A stretch of 64,000 nt of DNA from Sulfurovum sp. (GTDB taxonomy: Bacteria > Campylobacterota > Campylobacteria > Campylobacterales > Sulfurovaceae): NCBI GenBank assembly GCA_027081115.1, contig JALWLD010000112.1, positions 1-64,000 of the forward strand. The letters are read 5' to 3'. Of the stretch, positions 47,381-57,631 are shown in pieces; positions within the stretch are counted from its first letter, which is position 1; every line of letters begins with the position of its first letter. The position numbers and the translations under genes are program-made. Below the pieces are notes generated by a model. It made no database searches. It was not told where the DNA came from and saw only the letters and a program-made list of their open reading frames with translations.

Positions 47381-48307
47381 ATGAGACATTTTTTAACACT
47401 CAAAGATTTCAGTAAAGAAGAAATTTTAGAGATGATTGCTTTGGCACTAAAGATCAAAGCACAAACCAAACAACGTAAATTTGTTCCCTACCTGGAGCAC
47501 CAGACACTCGGAATGATATTTGAGAAGAGTTCTACACGTACACGTGTGAGCTTTGAAACAGGTATCTACCAACTCGGTGGTATTGGGTTGTTCTTATCAT
47601 CCAATGACATTCAGCTAGGTCGTGGCGAGCCTATGAAAGACACGGCAAGAGTGATCAGCCGCATGGTCGACATGGTCATGATACGTACTTTTGAACACAG
47701 TAAACTTGAAGAGTTTGCCCAGTTCTCCAAAGTACCGGTTATCAATGGTTTAACAGACTCTTACCACCCTGTCCAACTTATGACTGACTACCTGACCATG
47801 ATAGAGTTTGGAAAAGAGAAAGATCCTGTAGTTGCCTATGTGGGTGATGGAAACAACATGACACACTCCTGGCTTATGCTTGCAGCCAAACTTGGATTTG
47901 AACTAAGAGTCGCTACACCAAAAGGGTATGAATGTGATGCACAAATAGTTGCTGACGCACTCGAGATTGCTAAAGAGAGTGGAGCAAAGATCACGTTTGG
48001 CAATGACCCTGTAGCAGCTGTCAAAGGATGTGATGTCGTTACTACTGACACCTGGGTATCTATGGGGCAAGAAAATGAGAAAGAAGAGCGACTCAAAGCC
48101 TTTGCAGGATACATGGTAGATGAATCTATGATGGCAAAAGCAAAAAATGATGCGATCTTCCTACACTGCCTTCCTGCGTACAGAGACTATGAAGTGAGTG
48201 AAGAGACTTTTGAAAAACATGCCAATGTCATCTTCAACGAAGCAGAAAACAGACTCCATGCCCAAAAAGGAATCATGGTATGGCTGGACAGCCAAAGAGC
48301 TAACTAA
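47381..48307 (+). CDS. argF: Ornithine carbamoyltransferase
   Basis: 308 residues from ATG at 47381 ([10 protein letters not shown]), with GAGGA seven bases upstream; an ATG six codons earlier would give an atypical extension. [13 protein letters not shown] binds carbamoyl phosphate, [15 protein letters not shown] and [10 protein letters not shown] bind ornithine. Arginine synthesis. Confidence 0.95.
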   Translation: MRHFLTLKDFSKEEILEMIALALKIKAQTKQRKFVPYLEHQTLGMIFEKSSTRTRVSFETGIYQLGGIGLFLSSNDIQLGRGEPMKDTARVISRMVDMVMIRTFEHSKLEEFAQFSKVPVINGLTDSYHPVQLMTDYLTMIEFGKEKDPVVAYVGDGNNMTHSWLMLAAKLGFELRVATPKGYECDAQIVADALEIAKESGAKITFGNDPVAAVKGCDVVTTDTWVSMGQENEKEERLKAFAGYMVDESMMAKAKNDAIFLHCLPAYRDYEVSEETFEKHANVIFNEAENRLHAQKGIMVWLDSQRAN

Positions 48308-48354
48308 TCATGCGTACTCCATGTTACATAACATTGGGCACTGAGAAATATACA

Positions 48355-48372
48355 GAAGAAATGAATTTCTTC
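48355..48372 (+). repeat. Perfect inverted repeat just before hemN
   Basis: GAAGAAAT-GA-ATTTCTTC. A second palindrome ATGTTA-CA-TAACAT (48321-48334) is slightly upstream. Either could control hemN. Confidence 0.4.
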
Positions 48373-48386
48373 ACAAGGAAACAAAA

Positions 48387-49754
48387 TTGAGTCAAATAGA
48401 TTTCGAAAAATTCAGTAAATACTCCAAACCAGGACCAAGATATACCTCGTACCCTACCGCACTAGAGTTCAATGAAGACTTCTCTTATGAAGCCTACCTC
48501 AAATATCTCGAAAATGGTACCGAACAACTTTCACTCTACATTCACCTGCCATTCTGCCGTTCAGCATGTTACTTCTGTGGGTGTAATGTTGTTTTTACCT
48601 CCAAAGAAGAGAAACTCTCTCAGTATATCGAATACCTAAAAAAAGAGATTGACATACTTGCAAAACATCTTGACTGCAACCGTGAAGTGATTCAATTTCA
48701 TTTTGGAGGAGGAACTCCGACTTTTTATAAAGCATTTGAACTTGATGAGATTGTAAGCTATGTAAAATCAAAGTTTCCAAACTGGAGTAAAGATGCAGAG
48801 ATCTCTTGTGAGATAGACCCACGTTTTTTCAACGAAGAACAGATGAAAGTCTTCAAAAAGCATGGATTTAACCGTATCAGTTTTGGAGTACAGGACTTTG
48901 ACCCAAAAGTACAGCAAGAGATACATCGAATTCAGCCTTATGACTTGACTAAAGCAGCGGTTGATCTGGCAAGAAAATATGGTATCAACTCCATCAATGT
49001 TGATCTTATTTACGGTTTGCCATACCAAACCTTTGAATCATTCAAAAAGACACTCTCGGAAGCCTTTACCCTTGAGCCTGACCGATTGGCCGTATTCAAC
49101 TATGCACATGTACCTTGGCTAAAAAAGACTATGCGTAAATTTGATGAAACTACTCTGCCTTCTCCTGATGTAAAATTACAGATCTTCCAGTATACCATTG
49201 ACTTTTTTGAGAGCAATGGGTATAAAATGGTAGGTATGGATCACTTTGCCAAACCTGAAGATGAACTTTTTGCTGCTATCGCCAAAGGTGAACTGCATAG
49301 AAACTTCCAAGGGTATACAACCAAAGGTGGTGCCAACCTCATAGGTATTGGACTAACCAGTATTGGTGAGGGAAGCCATTACTATGCACAAAATACAAAA
49401 GATATGAAAGTCTATGAGGCTGACATTGATGCAGGTAAACTCCCTTTTGAAAGAGGTGTGACACTCAGCGAAGATGACTACTTGCGTAAAGCAGTCATTA
49501 TGGAATTGATGGCAAACTTCAGTATAGATATTAAGCGTGTTGAAAAAGAGCATGGTATTAACTTTAACGAGTATTTTGCAGATGCCCTGAATGAGTTACA
49601 AGATTTTGTAGATGCAGACCTCATGACCATTAGCAATGAGAAAATATCTGTAGGTACTACAGGGACACTGCTTATCCGAAATATAGCCATACCTTTTGAT
49701 GCCTATATGCATCAGTATAGTGGAAACAAAAAGAGTTTTTCCAAAACAGTATAA
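48387..49754 (+). CDS. hemN: Oxygen-independent coproporphyrinogen III oxidase
   Basis: 455 residues from TTG at 48387 (MSQIDFEKFS), with AAGGA eight bases upstream. Radical SAM motif CRSACYFCGCNVVF near 59-66, then GGGTPTFY and GVQDFDPKVQ. Decarboxylates coproporphyrinogen III without oxygen in haem synthesis. The TTG overlaps the TGA of a nine-codon frame ATG AAT TTC... starting at 48361 (MNFFTRKQN). Confidence 0.95.
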   Translation: MSQIDFEKFSKYSKPGPRYTSYPTALEFNEDFSYEAYLKYLENGTEQLSLYIHLPFCRSACYFCGCNVVFTSKEEKLSQYIEYLKKEIDILAKHLDCNREVIQFHFGGGTPTFYKAFELDEIVSYVKSKFPNWSKDAEISCEIDPRFFNEEQMKVFKKHGFNRISFGVQDFDPKVQQEIHRIQPYDLTKAAVDLARKYGINSINVDLIYGLPYQTFESFKKTLSEAFTLEPDRLAVFNYAHVPWLKKTMRKFDETTLPSPDVKLQIFQYTIDFFESNGYKMVGMDHFAKPEDELFAAIAKGELHRNFQGYTTKGGANLIGIGLTSIGEGSHYYAQNTKDMKVYEADIDAGKLPFERGVTLSEDDYLRKAVIMELMANFSIDIKRVEKEHGINFNEYFADALNELQDFVDADLMTISNEKISVGTTGTLLIRNIAIPFDAYMHQYSGNKKSFSKTV

Positions 49755-49793
49755 TAAAAGTGACAGAAGAAATTCAAGTTACAAGGAAACCCA

Positions 49794-51095
49794 TTGAGTA
49801 AAAAAGTAGAAGAGATTTTCAATTTCACAGAAACATCTGATGCCTGTATCAAGTGTGGTAAATGTATACCCGTCTGTACAATCCACCAGGTAAACCCTGA
49901 TGAGACGACTTCTCCTAGGGGGTTCATCGATCTTCTTGGTGCATACCAGCAAGGACATTTGGAACTTGATATGAATGCAAAGAATATCTTTGAGAGTTGT
50001 TTTCTCTGTACAAACTGCGTTGATGTCTGCCCAAATTCTCTGGCTACAGATATGGTCATTGAAGAGGTACGTGCAGATATCGCAGATAAGTTTGGTATCG
50101 CCTGGTTTAAAAGAGGTTTCTTTTTCCTACTAAGAAACAGAAAGATCATGGACTTTGTAATGAAATTTGGATTTATGTTCAAAACCTGTGCCCTTGCAGA
50201 GGACGAAAAAGGTAGAGGTCTCAGAGCCAGATTTTCACTGCCTATGATGAAAAAAGGAAGACTCATCCCCTCTATGATGAAAACCTCTTTTTTAAACAAG
50301 TACCCCGAAGAGATCCTTGCTCCAGACCAAAGTGTCAAAAGGCAGCGTGTTGCCATATTTATCGGGTGTTTGGCAAATTACAACTATGAAGGCATTGGGG
50401 ACGGGTTGGTAGACATTTTAACTGAACTTAATATTGATATGTTCATCCCAAAAAAACAACTCTGTTGTGGCGCACCTGCTTATTTTACAGGTGATGTAGA
50501 CTCTGTGGAGTATATGACTAAAAAAAATATTGAGTATTTTGAAAGTTTTATGGATGAGTGTGATGCCATGCTCATTCCAGAGGCTACCTGCTCTGCAATG
50601 GTTAAACATGACTGGCAGGTTTTCTTTAAAAATCATGATATGCCTGAATGGGAAGCACGTGCCAAAAAAGTAGCCCGGAAAATTCACATGGCAACTGCGT
50701 GGCTGGATGACAATACTGAGCTACAGAAAATACTCAAAAACAAAGGCAAAAAGTTTGAGGAAGCAGTAACCTACCATGATCCTTGTCATGCCAGAAAGGT
50801 ACAAGGGATTTACGAGCAGCCTCGTAATCTTTTGGCACCCAACTACCCTATGGTAGAGATGTCAGACCCTAACAGATGTTGTGGTTTTGGCGGGGTAACC
50901 ATGCAGACAGAAAAGTTTCATTTTGCCCAGGCAGCGGGTAAACCAAAAGCAGCCATGATCAAAGAGACCAAAGCACATTATGTCTCTGCAGAGTGTTCTG
51001 CCTGTAGAGTACAACTCTCTGAAGCAATGAACAATGCAAAGGTAGAGACAATCTTTAAAAACCCACTGGAACTTATAGCAGAAGCTTTAAAATAA
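49794..51095 (+). CDS. CCG-domain Fe-S oxidoreductase, GlcF/GlpC-like
   Basis: 433 residues from TTG at 49794 (MSKKVEEIFNF), AAGGAAA upstream. Two 4Fe-4S motifs (CIKCGKCIPVC and CFLCTNCVDVCP) and two cysteine-rich CCG domains (CCGAPAYFTGD near 223, CCGFGG near 362). Such subunits pass electrons in glycolate, lactate and glycerol-3-phosphate oxidation. Substrate not determined. Directly after hemN and sharing its leader. Confidence 0.85.
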   Translation: MSKKVEEIFNFTETSDACIKCGKCIPVCTIHQVNPDETTSPRGFIDLLGAYQQGHLELDMNAKNIFESCFLCTNCVDVCPNSLATDMVIEEVRADIADKFGIAWFKRGFFFLLRNRKIMDFVMKFGFMFKTCALAEDEKGRGLRARFSLPMMKKGRLIPSMMKTSFLNKYPEEILAPDQSVKRQRVAIFIGCLANYNYEGIGDGLVDILTELNIDMFIPKKQLCCGAPAYFTGDVDSVEYMTKKNIEYFESFMDECDAMLIPEATCSAMVKHDWQVFFKNHDMPEWEARAKKVARKIHMATAWLDDNTELQKILKNKGKKFEEAVTYHDPCHARKVQGIYEQPRNLLAPNYPMVEMSDPNRCCGFGGVTMQTEKFHFAQAAGKPKAAMIKETKAHYVSAECSACRVQLSEAMNNAKVETIFKNPLELIAEALK

Positions 51096-51121
51096 CTGTA
51101 GTGTTCAGGTATAGCTGAATA

Positions 51122-52354
51122 CTACTCTTTGGTTGGGATAATCATAAAGACATTTCTTCTTTCACCATGTCTGTACCCCAATCTGTACCCCAACTTCTCT
51201 AAAATATTATGTACAATATAAAGCCCCAGTCCAAAACCTGAACTTCTTTTTTCAGCTTGGGAAAAAGGTTCAGTATAATACTCTAACGCATGTTCCAAAG
51301 CCGGTCCTTCAGAAATAATCTCAATGATACTGTAATTGGTACGTATCATCACACACTCACCCGTACCATACTTCATTGCATTATCTATAAGGTTTTTAAT
51401 AACCAGAGCCATTAGATTTTTATCGGTAGTTAGAGCGATCTCATCCACCTCAACTTTCAGACAAGAGGTTTGAGACATAAGCAGATCTTTACTTTCATTA
51501 ATAATCTCACTCAGCATAAGATACTCAAAATCAGGTTCAAAACTTTGTGACGTTACTTTTTCAAGGTCTGCAAGCTCAGTAATGAGTTCATTCATTCGTT
51601 CAAAAGCACGTACCAAAATTTTCTTGGTTGCTTCATCTTCTAACATTTCTACTACAATACGTCCTTTGGTAATAGGCGTTTTGAGTTCATGCATCATATT
51701 TCGCATAAAGAGGTTTTTAGAGGTACTGAGCTGATTAATATGCACAATGGCATCATCAAAACTCTTAGCGATCTTTCCAATCTCATCATCGTGTTTATAG
51801 GAGATACGCGTATTCATATCACCCTGTGCAAAACGTTGAATCTGCTTATGTAACTTTTTGAGAGGATAAAGTTTTCTTAGTACAGCCAAATAGATGAGTA
51901 AAAGTACCAAAATAATACTCACACCTGATGCAATAGCAATTTCAAAATAATAATTTTCGGGAAGATCATCTTCAAGCATAAGATTATAAGACATACGCTG
52001 TACATTAATATAATGCTTTTTATCTATATCAAATACCCGTACTCTTCCTGCACTTGAACCACCAGAAAAAAGTGTTTTACCTTTGGTTTGTATCTCTTTT
52101 TTTAAACTTTTTAATCTTTGAGGCTCCACAGGCTTGACATACATCTCTTTATAGAGTTTCTGGAGCTCTTCATCACTCGGGTAAGACTGTAGTTTAGAGA
52201 GAAATGTAACAGAGATAAGCTGATAACGCTTGAACTCTTCGATCTTGCTTCTATCACGATCCCAGGAGATAAAAAGGATGAATGTTGCAATCAGTATAAC
52301 GATTGCAACAGAAAAAAGAATATGAATAAAGGTAGTAACAGATAGATTTCTCAT
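51122..52354 (-). CDS. ArsS-like sensor histidine kinase
   Basis: 410 residues. TM helices about 10-30 and 138-158 enclose a periplasmic sensor, HAMP linker, HisKA with MRNMMHELKTPITKG (His about 222), ATPase with NLIDNAMKYG and GFGLGLYIVHN. The G1 box is degenerate (IISEGPALEH). Stop and start overlap by four bases with its upstream regulator. Confidence 0.85.
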   Translation of the reverse strand: MRNLSVTTFIHILFSVAIVILIATFILFISWDRDRSKIEEFKRYQLISVTFLSKLQSYPSDEELQKLYKEMYVKPVEPQRLKSLKKEIQTKGKTLFSGGSSAGRVRVFDIDKKHYINVQRMSYNLMLEDDLPENYYFEIAIASGVSIILVLLLIYLAVLRKLYPLKKLHKQIQRFAQGDMNTRISYKHDDEIGKIAKSFDDAIVHINQLSTSKNLFMRNMMHELKTPITKGRIVVEMLEDEATKKILVRAFERMNELITELADLEKVTSQSFEPDFEYLMLSEIINESKDLLMSQTSCLKVEVDEIALTTDKNLMALVIKNLIDNAMKYGTGECVMIRTNYSIIEIISEGPALEHALEYYTEPFSQAEKRSSGFGLGLYIVHNILEKLGYRLGYRHGERRNVFMIIPTKE

Positions 52355-53031
52355 ACGCGGTCTGTTAAGAGGTATCCTACACCACGGATAGGTTTAATAT
52401 AGAGATGATCCGGGTCTACTTTTAAAAGTTTTTGTCGAATACGTGATATCATCACGTCAATATTTTTAATAGATGAATCATCATCTATATGCTCAGACTC
52501 GTACAATAGTTGTTCTCTGGAAACTGAACCATTTTTATGCTGAATAAGCATTGAGAGTATATCATACTCTGCAGCTGTTAGATCAAGGTACTGCCCTTTG
52601 AATGAGATAGTGTGTGCTTTAGGGTCTGCTTCAAAAACCTCTTTCTCTTTTTTGGCTTTATCATCGACTGCATGTGTACGTCTTAGAATTGTTTTAATTC
52701 TTGTGACCAACTCTCTTGGGTCATACGGTTTTGGCATATAATCATCTGCTCCACGCTCCATACCTATCACTTTGTCAGTAATGTCATCACGGGCAGAAGA
52801 GATGATAATAGGAATGTTGGTCAATTCTCTGATCTTAGGAATCACTTCAAGCCCATCCATACCAGGCAGAGTCAAATCTAAAATAATCAAATCAAAATCA
52901 TGTTGTGTTAGAAGAGAAAGACCTATATAAGGGTCCTCAGCACCAATCACCTCCATATCATATTTGGTAAGGTAATTTGTCAGGATGAGGGCCAGTTCCG
53001 GATCATCTTCTATAATGAGTATTTTAATAAT
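52351..53031 (-). CDS. OmpR-family response regulator, apparent ATT start
   Basis: 225-226 residues. No ATG, GTG or TTG gives a full receiver: the first Met is at 52956, inside helix 1. In frame upstream, starting ATT ATT AAA ATA CTC, the 25 residues IIKILIIEDDPELALILTNY (plus LTKYD) supply the acidic pair and helix 1 of a CheY fold. AAAGGAG lies five bases before the first ATT (53031). ILDLTLPGMDG carries the phosphoacceptor Asp, and the output ends with IKPIRGVGYLL. Partner kinase overlaps by four bases downstream. Resembles H. pylori ArsR-like acid-responsive regulators in type; I cannot confirm orthology. Confidence 0.75.
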   Translation of the reverse strand: MIKILIIEDDPELALILTNYLTKYDMEVIGAEDPYIGLSLLTQHDFDLIILDLTLPGMDGLEVIPKIRELTNIPIIISSARDDITDKVIGMERGADDYMPKPYDPRELVTRIKTILRRTHAVDDKAKKEKEVFEADPKAHTISFKGQYLDLTAAEYDILSMLIQHKNGSVSREQLLYESEHIDDDSSIKNIDVMISRIRQKLLKVDPDHLYIKPIRGVGYLLTDRV

Positions 53032-53101
53032 GTGAACTCCTTTATTTGTCCAAATCTATATGTTATTTTAAAGTAATAGTCGTTAATGGTGGGTTAATAT
53101 T

Positions 53102-54121
53102 TTACTTTTCACTATAGTCAAGATAGACTTTGGTAATGGCAATAAGGAATGAGGTCAATGCAGGACCCAAGATCATACCCCAAAAACCATAGGTACTCAT
53201 ACCCGCTAAAATAGAAAAAAAGATAACAATGGAGTTAATTTTAATGGTACTTTTCAAAAAGTCTTTTTTGATAATATCAATAATCATTGGTTTTACAAAA
53301 GTATCTGCAATGATAGAGATCACAATAATAGAATATGATGCAATAATAATAGCTGTCTGTGAGTCAATTTTTGTCCATACATAAAGTGATACAGGTGCCC
53401 AGACAATGATACCTCCAATAACCGGGATTAAGGATGCAAAACCGTAGATGACTCCAAAGAAGAGACCATTAAAACCAAAATAGCTCATCAGAATACCAAA
53501 GAGAAAACCTTCAAAGATCGCTGTAACAATCACCGAGTAGAAAACTACTTCCATAGTAGCAGAGACCTCTTCTATCATTCTGCTCCCTTTTTCTGCTGAG
53601 ACAGGCAAAAGTTCAAGAATCGTATCAAAAAATCGGTTTCCATAGTAGTTAATAAAGAAATAAAAGACTACAACAAAAAACATATTTTTCATAAAGCCAA
53701 GACCTGCACCACCTACTGCTGTTGCGTACGAAGTAGATTCTTGTATATAGGTATTGATCTGAGCATCATTCAAATATGCTTCTGTAAATCTATGCATAAA
53801 AGGGATACCATCCATAAAACCTTTAATCGTATGGATAGTCTCTTTAATACCTGCACTGTCAAGCTGAGAAATATAACCCACACCCAGTGTAGCCAAATAG
53901 ATAATAGGGGCAAAAAGGAGCATCATTAACAATGTCGTAGAGATGGCTGCTGAGACATGTGCAGAGCCTGTCCAATTGACCAAACCTTTGGTAAGGTTAA
54001 ATGTTGCCATACTTAAAAGTACCGCCACTGTAATAGAGAGAATAAAAGGCTGATAGACAGAGTAAGCGCCAATAATTCCCAGCACAAAAAGTGCCGTAAC
54101 CATAAGTGAGGTTTTAGTCAT
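53102..54121 (-). CDS. AI-2E family (PerM/TqsA) transporter
   Basis: 339 residues. I prefer ATG at 54121 ([12 protein letters not shown]) with AAGGA ten bases upstream; an ATG four codons earlier abuts the AAGG. Eight hydrophobic segments with a long hydrophilic stretch between TM3 and TM4 match AI-2E family proteins, with a C-terminal TM pair after [16 protein letters not shown]. Substrates in this family vary. Overlaps the ruvB stop by eight bases. Confidence 0.85.
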   Translation of the reverse strand: MTKTSLMVTALFVLGIIGAYSVYQPFILSITVAVLLSMATFNLTKGLVNWTGSAHVSAAISTTLLMMLLFAPIIYLATLGVGYISQLDSAGIKETIHTIKGFMDGIPFMHRFTEAYLNDAQINTYIQESTSYATAVGGAGLGFMKNMFFVVVFYFFINYYGNRFFDTILELLPVSAEKGSRMIEEVSATMEVVFYSVIVTAIFEGFLFGILMSYFGFNGLFFGVIYGFASLIPVIGGIIVWAPVSLYVWTKIDSQTAIIIASYSIIVISIIADTFVKPMIIDIIKKDFLKSTIKINSIVIFFSILAGMSTYGFWGMILGPALTSFLIAITKVYLDYSEK

Positions 54122-55124
54122 CAAAGAGGCCATCCTTTATACCACCCAGTTTAAAGTGTTCATAACTTTTCTGAGTAGCAATACGTCCACGTGCCGTTCT
54201 CTCAATATAACCATTGGCTATAAGATAAGGTTCCAATACATCTTCAATAGTCCCTTCATCTTCAGAGAGTGCTGCACCTATGGTACTAAGCCCCATAGGT
54301 TTGTTTTTTGCAGAGACAAGCAATTCAAGCAACTGAATATCCTGTTCATCAAAACCTAAATTATTTACACCCAATTCATCTAGTGCATACTTGGCACGCT
54401 CCAGGGAGACTACTTTTTCATTGGCCACTTCAGAAAAGTCTCTAACCCTTTTAAGCAGTCGCAAGGCAATACGCGGCGTTCCCCGGCTTCGTCTTGCTAT
54501 CTCAGAAGAAGCTTCTACCTGTGCCGGTTTTTCAAGTTTATCTGCTGCCTGTGCAACAATTTGAGATAACTCTTCAGGTGTATAGAACTGCATTCGAAAA
54601 TGCATACCAAAACGTTCACGTAAAGGATTTGAAAGCATTCCGGCCCGTGTGGTTGCACCAATCAATGTAAATCTGGGCAAGTCAATTTTCACGGTCTGTG
54701 CAGCAGGACCAGAACCAATAATAATATCCAACCGAAAATCTTCCATCGCCGGATAAAGTATCTCTTCAATAGCCGGTGACATACGATGGATCTCATCAAT
54801 AAAAAGGATATCTCCTTCTTCAATGTTAGTAAGCAATGCGGCAAGATCACCTGCTTTTTCTATCATCGGGGCAGCAGTGGTTTTAATATTGGCATTCATC
54901 TCTGTAGCAATGATATTGGCGATAGTCGTTTTACCTAACCCGGGAGGTCCAAAGAAAAGAATATGGTCAAGCGCTTCATCTCTTTTTTGACTTGCTTCAA
55001 TAAAGACTTTAAGATTCTTTTTTATCTTCTCTTGACCAATATATTCATCCCATGAACTTGGACGAAGAGTCACTTCATAAGAAACTTCATCGTCAAAACG
55101 TTCTATCTCTACCATACGCTCCAT
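54114..55124 (-). CDS. ruvB: Holliday junction branch-migration ATPase RuvB
   Basis: 336 residues. Walker A in [14 protein letters not shown], Walker B FIDEIHRM, sensor 1 in [11 protein letters not shown], arginine-finger region NPLRERFG, C-terminal winged helix RTARGRIAT. Recombination repair with RuvA. ATG shares a base with the panB stop. Confidence 0.96.
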   Translation of the reverse strand: MERMVEIERFDDEVSYEVTLRPSSWDEYIGQEKIKKNLKVFIEASQKRDEALDHILFFGPPGLGKTTIANIIATEMNANIKTTAAPMIEKAGDLAALLTNIEEGDILFIDEIHRMSPAIEEILYPAMEDFRLDIIIGSGPAAQTVKIDLPRFTLIGATTRAGMLSNPLRERFGMHFRMQFYTPEELSQIVAQAADKLEKPAQVEASSEIARRSRGTPRIALRLLKRVRDFSEVANEKVVSLERAKYALDELGVNNLGFDEQDIQLLELLVSAKNKPMGLSTIGAALSEDEGTIEDVLEPYLIANGYIERTARGRIATQKSYEHFKLGGIKDGLFDD

Positions 55125-55954
55125 TAATAAGTGTACTCCGAGCCTGGAAATTCCCGTGACTTTACTTCGTTTCTATACTGTTCCAAACCTTCACGTACCT
55201 CTTTTGCACCATTACAATACTGTTTGACAAATTTTGGTTTGAACGATTCAAAGAAACCAAACATATCTGACCAAACCAGTACCTGACCGTCTGTACTATT
55301 ACCCGCACCAATACCTATGGTTGGTACAGAAACTGCTTTAGTCACAGCATCTGCCGCTTCTGCTTTGACACCTTCAACCAATACCATAACAGCACCGGCA
55401 GCTTCAAGTGCCAGTGCATCTTCTACGAGTGCTTTTATATCTGCTTCGTCTTTTCCTCGTACTTTATACCCACCTTCACTGCGTACATGCTGAGGCATCA
55501 AACCTATATGGGCAACGACTGCAATACCATTTTCTGACAAGGCCTTAACAATCTCTGATTTCTCTTTTCCACCTTCTATTTTAACCGCTTGCGCACAAGT
55601 TTCCTGATAGACACGTACTGCATTTTGAAGAGCAATATTTGCGGTAGTATAGCTGCCAAAAGGCATATCAAAAACAATACAGGCAAGTTTTGCTCCATTA
55701 CAGACAGCCTGCGTATGATAGATCATTTGGTCCATCGTTGCAGAGAGGGTATCATTTTTACCAAGAAAAGACATATTGAGACTGTCTCCCACAAGGATCA
55801 TCTCTACTTCGCCATCAAAAAGTTGTGCAAAAAGTGCATCATAAGCTGTTACCATGGTAATAGGTTCTACACCTTTCATCTTGGCAATAGTGCTTAAGGT
55901 TACTTTTTTCTCTATTTTAGGGGTATGAATACTCATTTGTTTTACGATTCCCAT
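55124..55954 (-). CDS. panB: 3-methyl-2-oxobutanoate hydroxymethyltransferase
   Basis: 276 residues. [29 protein letters not shown] and [15 protein letters not shown]. Methylates ketoisovalerate to ketopantoate for pantothenate synthesis. A start at Met7 (MSIHTPK) is equally plausible; no strong ribosome site precedes either. Confidence 0.94.
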   Translation of the reverse strand: MGIVKQMSIHTPKIEKKVTLSTIAKMKGVEPITMVTAYDALFAQLFDGEVEMILVGDSLNMSFLGKNDTLSATMDQMIYHTQAVCNGAKLACIVFDMPFGSYTTANIALQNAVRVYQETCAQAVKIEGGKEKSEIVKALSENGIAVVAHIGLMPQHVRSEGGYKVRGKDEADIKALVEDALALEAAGAVMVLVEGVKAEAADAVTKAVSVPTIGIGAGNSTDGQVLVWSDMFGFFESFKPKFVKQYCNGAKEVREGLEQYRNEVKSREFPGSEYTY

Positions 55955-56068
55955 CTATAATTTTAGTCATTTTATCAAAAAAATGTATAATATCACAAAT
56001 AATCGTCATATTGACATATAAAGAGTATATTTTGATAACAATTAAAATTGAATGCAATGAGGCACTAA

Positions 56069-56818
56069 ATGCCTAATTATAAGAAACTAGTTGCATATAT
56101 TACCACAGGGTTTCCCTCTTTGGATTTTACCGTTGATGCAGCATTGGCACTGGCTGATGCAGGTGTAGACACACTTGAACTGGGTATGCCTTTTTCAGAC
56201 CCTGTAGCAGATGGTCCAGTTATTGAAGCAGCAAACCTCAAAGCCTTGCAAAATGGATTCAAACTGGATCACCTTTTTGAAGCTTCTGTAAAAATTGCGC
56301 CACACATCGACACTTTATGGATGGGGTACTTTAATCCTTTTTATCACAAAGGCATGACAAACTTTATTGCTGAAGCAAATAAAGCTGGAGTGAACGGATT
56401 TATTATCCCTGATCTTCCCCTTGAAGAGGCAAAACCTTACAAACCTATGGTAGAAGAAGCAGGTCTCAGTCTTATAGACTTTATTGCCCCTACCGACTCG
56501 AAAGCCCGTATAGAAGAGATCGTGACGGATGCTAAGAAGTTTATCTATCTTGTGGCATATGCAGGGATAACCGGTGCAGGAAAAAGTGAAGACCTTCAAC
56601 CCATCATCACAGAGATTAAATCATTCACTAAAACTCCCGTATATGTTGGTTTTGGTGTAGACCAACATACTGCAAAAGCAAAAGCAGAAGGCGTTGATGG
56701 AGTAATTGTCGGTTCTGCATTTGTAAAAGTACTTCTGGATGAAAGCATCTCTGATACACAAAAGATCACAAAGATCGCTGCCATAGCAAAAGAGATCAAA
56801 GAGAAGATCAATTCTTAA
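56069..56818 (+). CDS. trpA: Tryptophan synthase alpha chain
   Basis: 249 residues. LELGMPFSDPVADGPVIE holds the catalytic Glu, with GFIIPDLPLEEA and YAGITGAGKSE. Cleaves indole-3-glycerol phosphate. No other trp gene adjacent; lgt starts one base after its stop. Confidence 0.95.
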   Translation: MPNYKKLVAYITTGFPSLDFTVDAALALADAGVDTLELGMPFSDPVADGPVIEAANLKALQNGFKLDHLFEASVKIAPHIDTLWMGYFNPFYHKGMTNFIAEANKAGVNGFIIPDLPLEEAKPYKPMVEEAGLSLIDFIAPTDSKARIEEIVTDAKKFIYLVAYAGITGAGKSEDLQPIITEIKSFTKTPVYVGFGVDQHTAKAKAEGVDGVIVGSAFVKVLLDESISDTQKITKIAAIAKEIKEKINS

Positions 56819-56819
56819 T

Positions 56820-57614
56820 ATGGAACACTTTGTATGGAACGTTAATCCCAACATTTTTGAACTTGGACCTATCCAACTCCGTTGGTACGGTTTGCTTTTT
56901 GTTGGTTCTTTCTTTTTAGGATTGATGCTTCTACAATGGGTCTACAAGCGTGAGGGTAAAGACCCTGCCGTACTTGACAACTTACTCATTTACATCATGG
57001 TTGGTGCAGTCATAGGTGCAAGGCTCATGCACTGTTTTGCTTACGAACCAGAGTTCTACCTCTCTCATCCACTAGAGATACTCAAAGTCTGGAAGGGAGG
57101 ATTGGCGAGTCATGGTGGACTTTTAGGTGTGCTTATTGCACTCTATGTGTTTTCTAAAAAATATAAAGAGTCTTACCTTTGGCTCATCTCAAGGGTGGCA
57201 ATGCCAGGTGCACTCACTGCTGCCTTTGTACGTTTTGGAAATCTCTTTAATTCAGAGATACTCGGACTACCCACAGACAAACCATGGGCAATTATTTTTC
57301 CAAGAGTGGACATGATCCCCCGTCATCCGGTACAACTTTATGAAGCATTTGCTTACCTCTTTTTACTCCTGATCCTTGTAACACTTTATAAAAAAATAAC
57401 TCCTTCATTTGCAAGTAAAATATTGCCCGGTATCTTTTTAACCTATATGTTCATTATCCGATTTTTGCTTGAATACACCAAAACAAGACAGGCAGACTAT
57501 ACGACCTCCCTTCCTTTTACTACAGGACAAATATTATCGGTACCTTTTATTGTTATTGGGATGTTATGGATAATCTGGGCTATCAAAACAAAGAGTAAAA
57601 ATAAGTTAAACTAA
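56820..57614 (+). CDS. lgt: Prolipoprotein diacylglyceryl transferase
   Basis: 264 residues, about seven membrane helices. IQLRWYGLLFVGSF, ARLMHCFAYEPEFY, AFVRFGNLFNSEILG and RHPVQLYEAFAYL are Lgt signatures. First step of lipoprotein maturation. Coupled to trpA by one-base spacing. Confidence 0.95.
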   Translation: MEHFVWNVNPNIFELGPIQLRWYGLLFVGSFFLGLMLLQWVYKREGKDPAVLDNLLIYIMVGAVIGARLMHCFAYEPEFYLSHPLEILKVWKGGLASHGGLLGVLIALYVFSKKYKESYLWLISRVAMPGALTAAFVRFGNLFNSEILGLPTDKPWAIIFPRVDMIPRHPVQLYEAFAYLFLLLILVTLYKKITPSFASKILPGIFLTYMFIIRFLLEYTKTRQADYTTSLPFTTGQILSVPFIVIGMLWIIWAIKTKSKNKLN

Positions 57615-57631
57615 CAAAAATAAAGGTTCAC

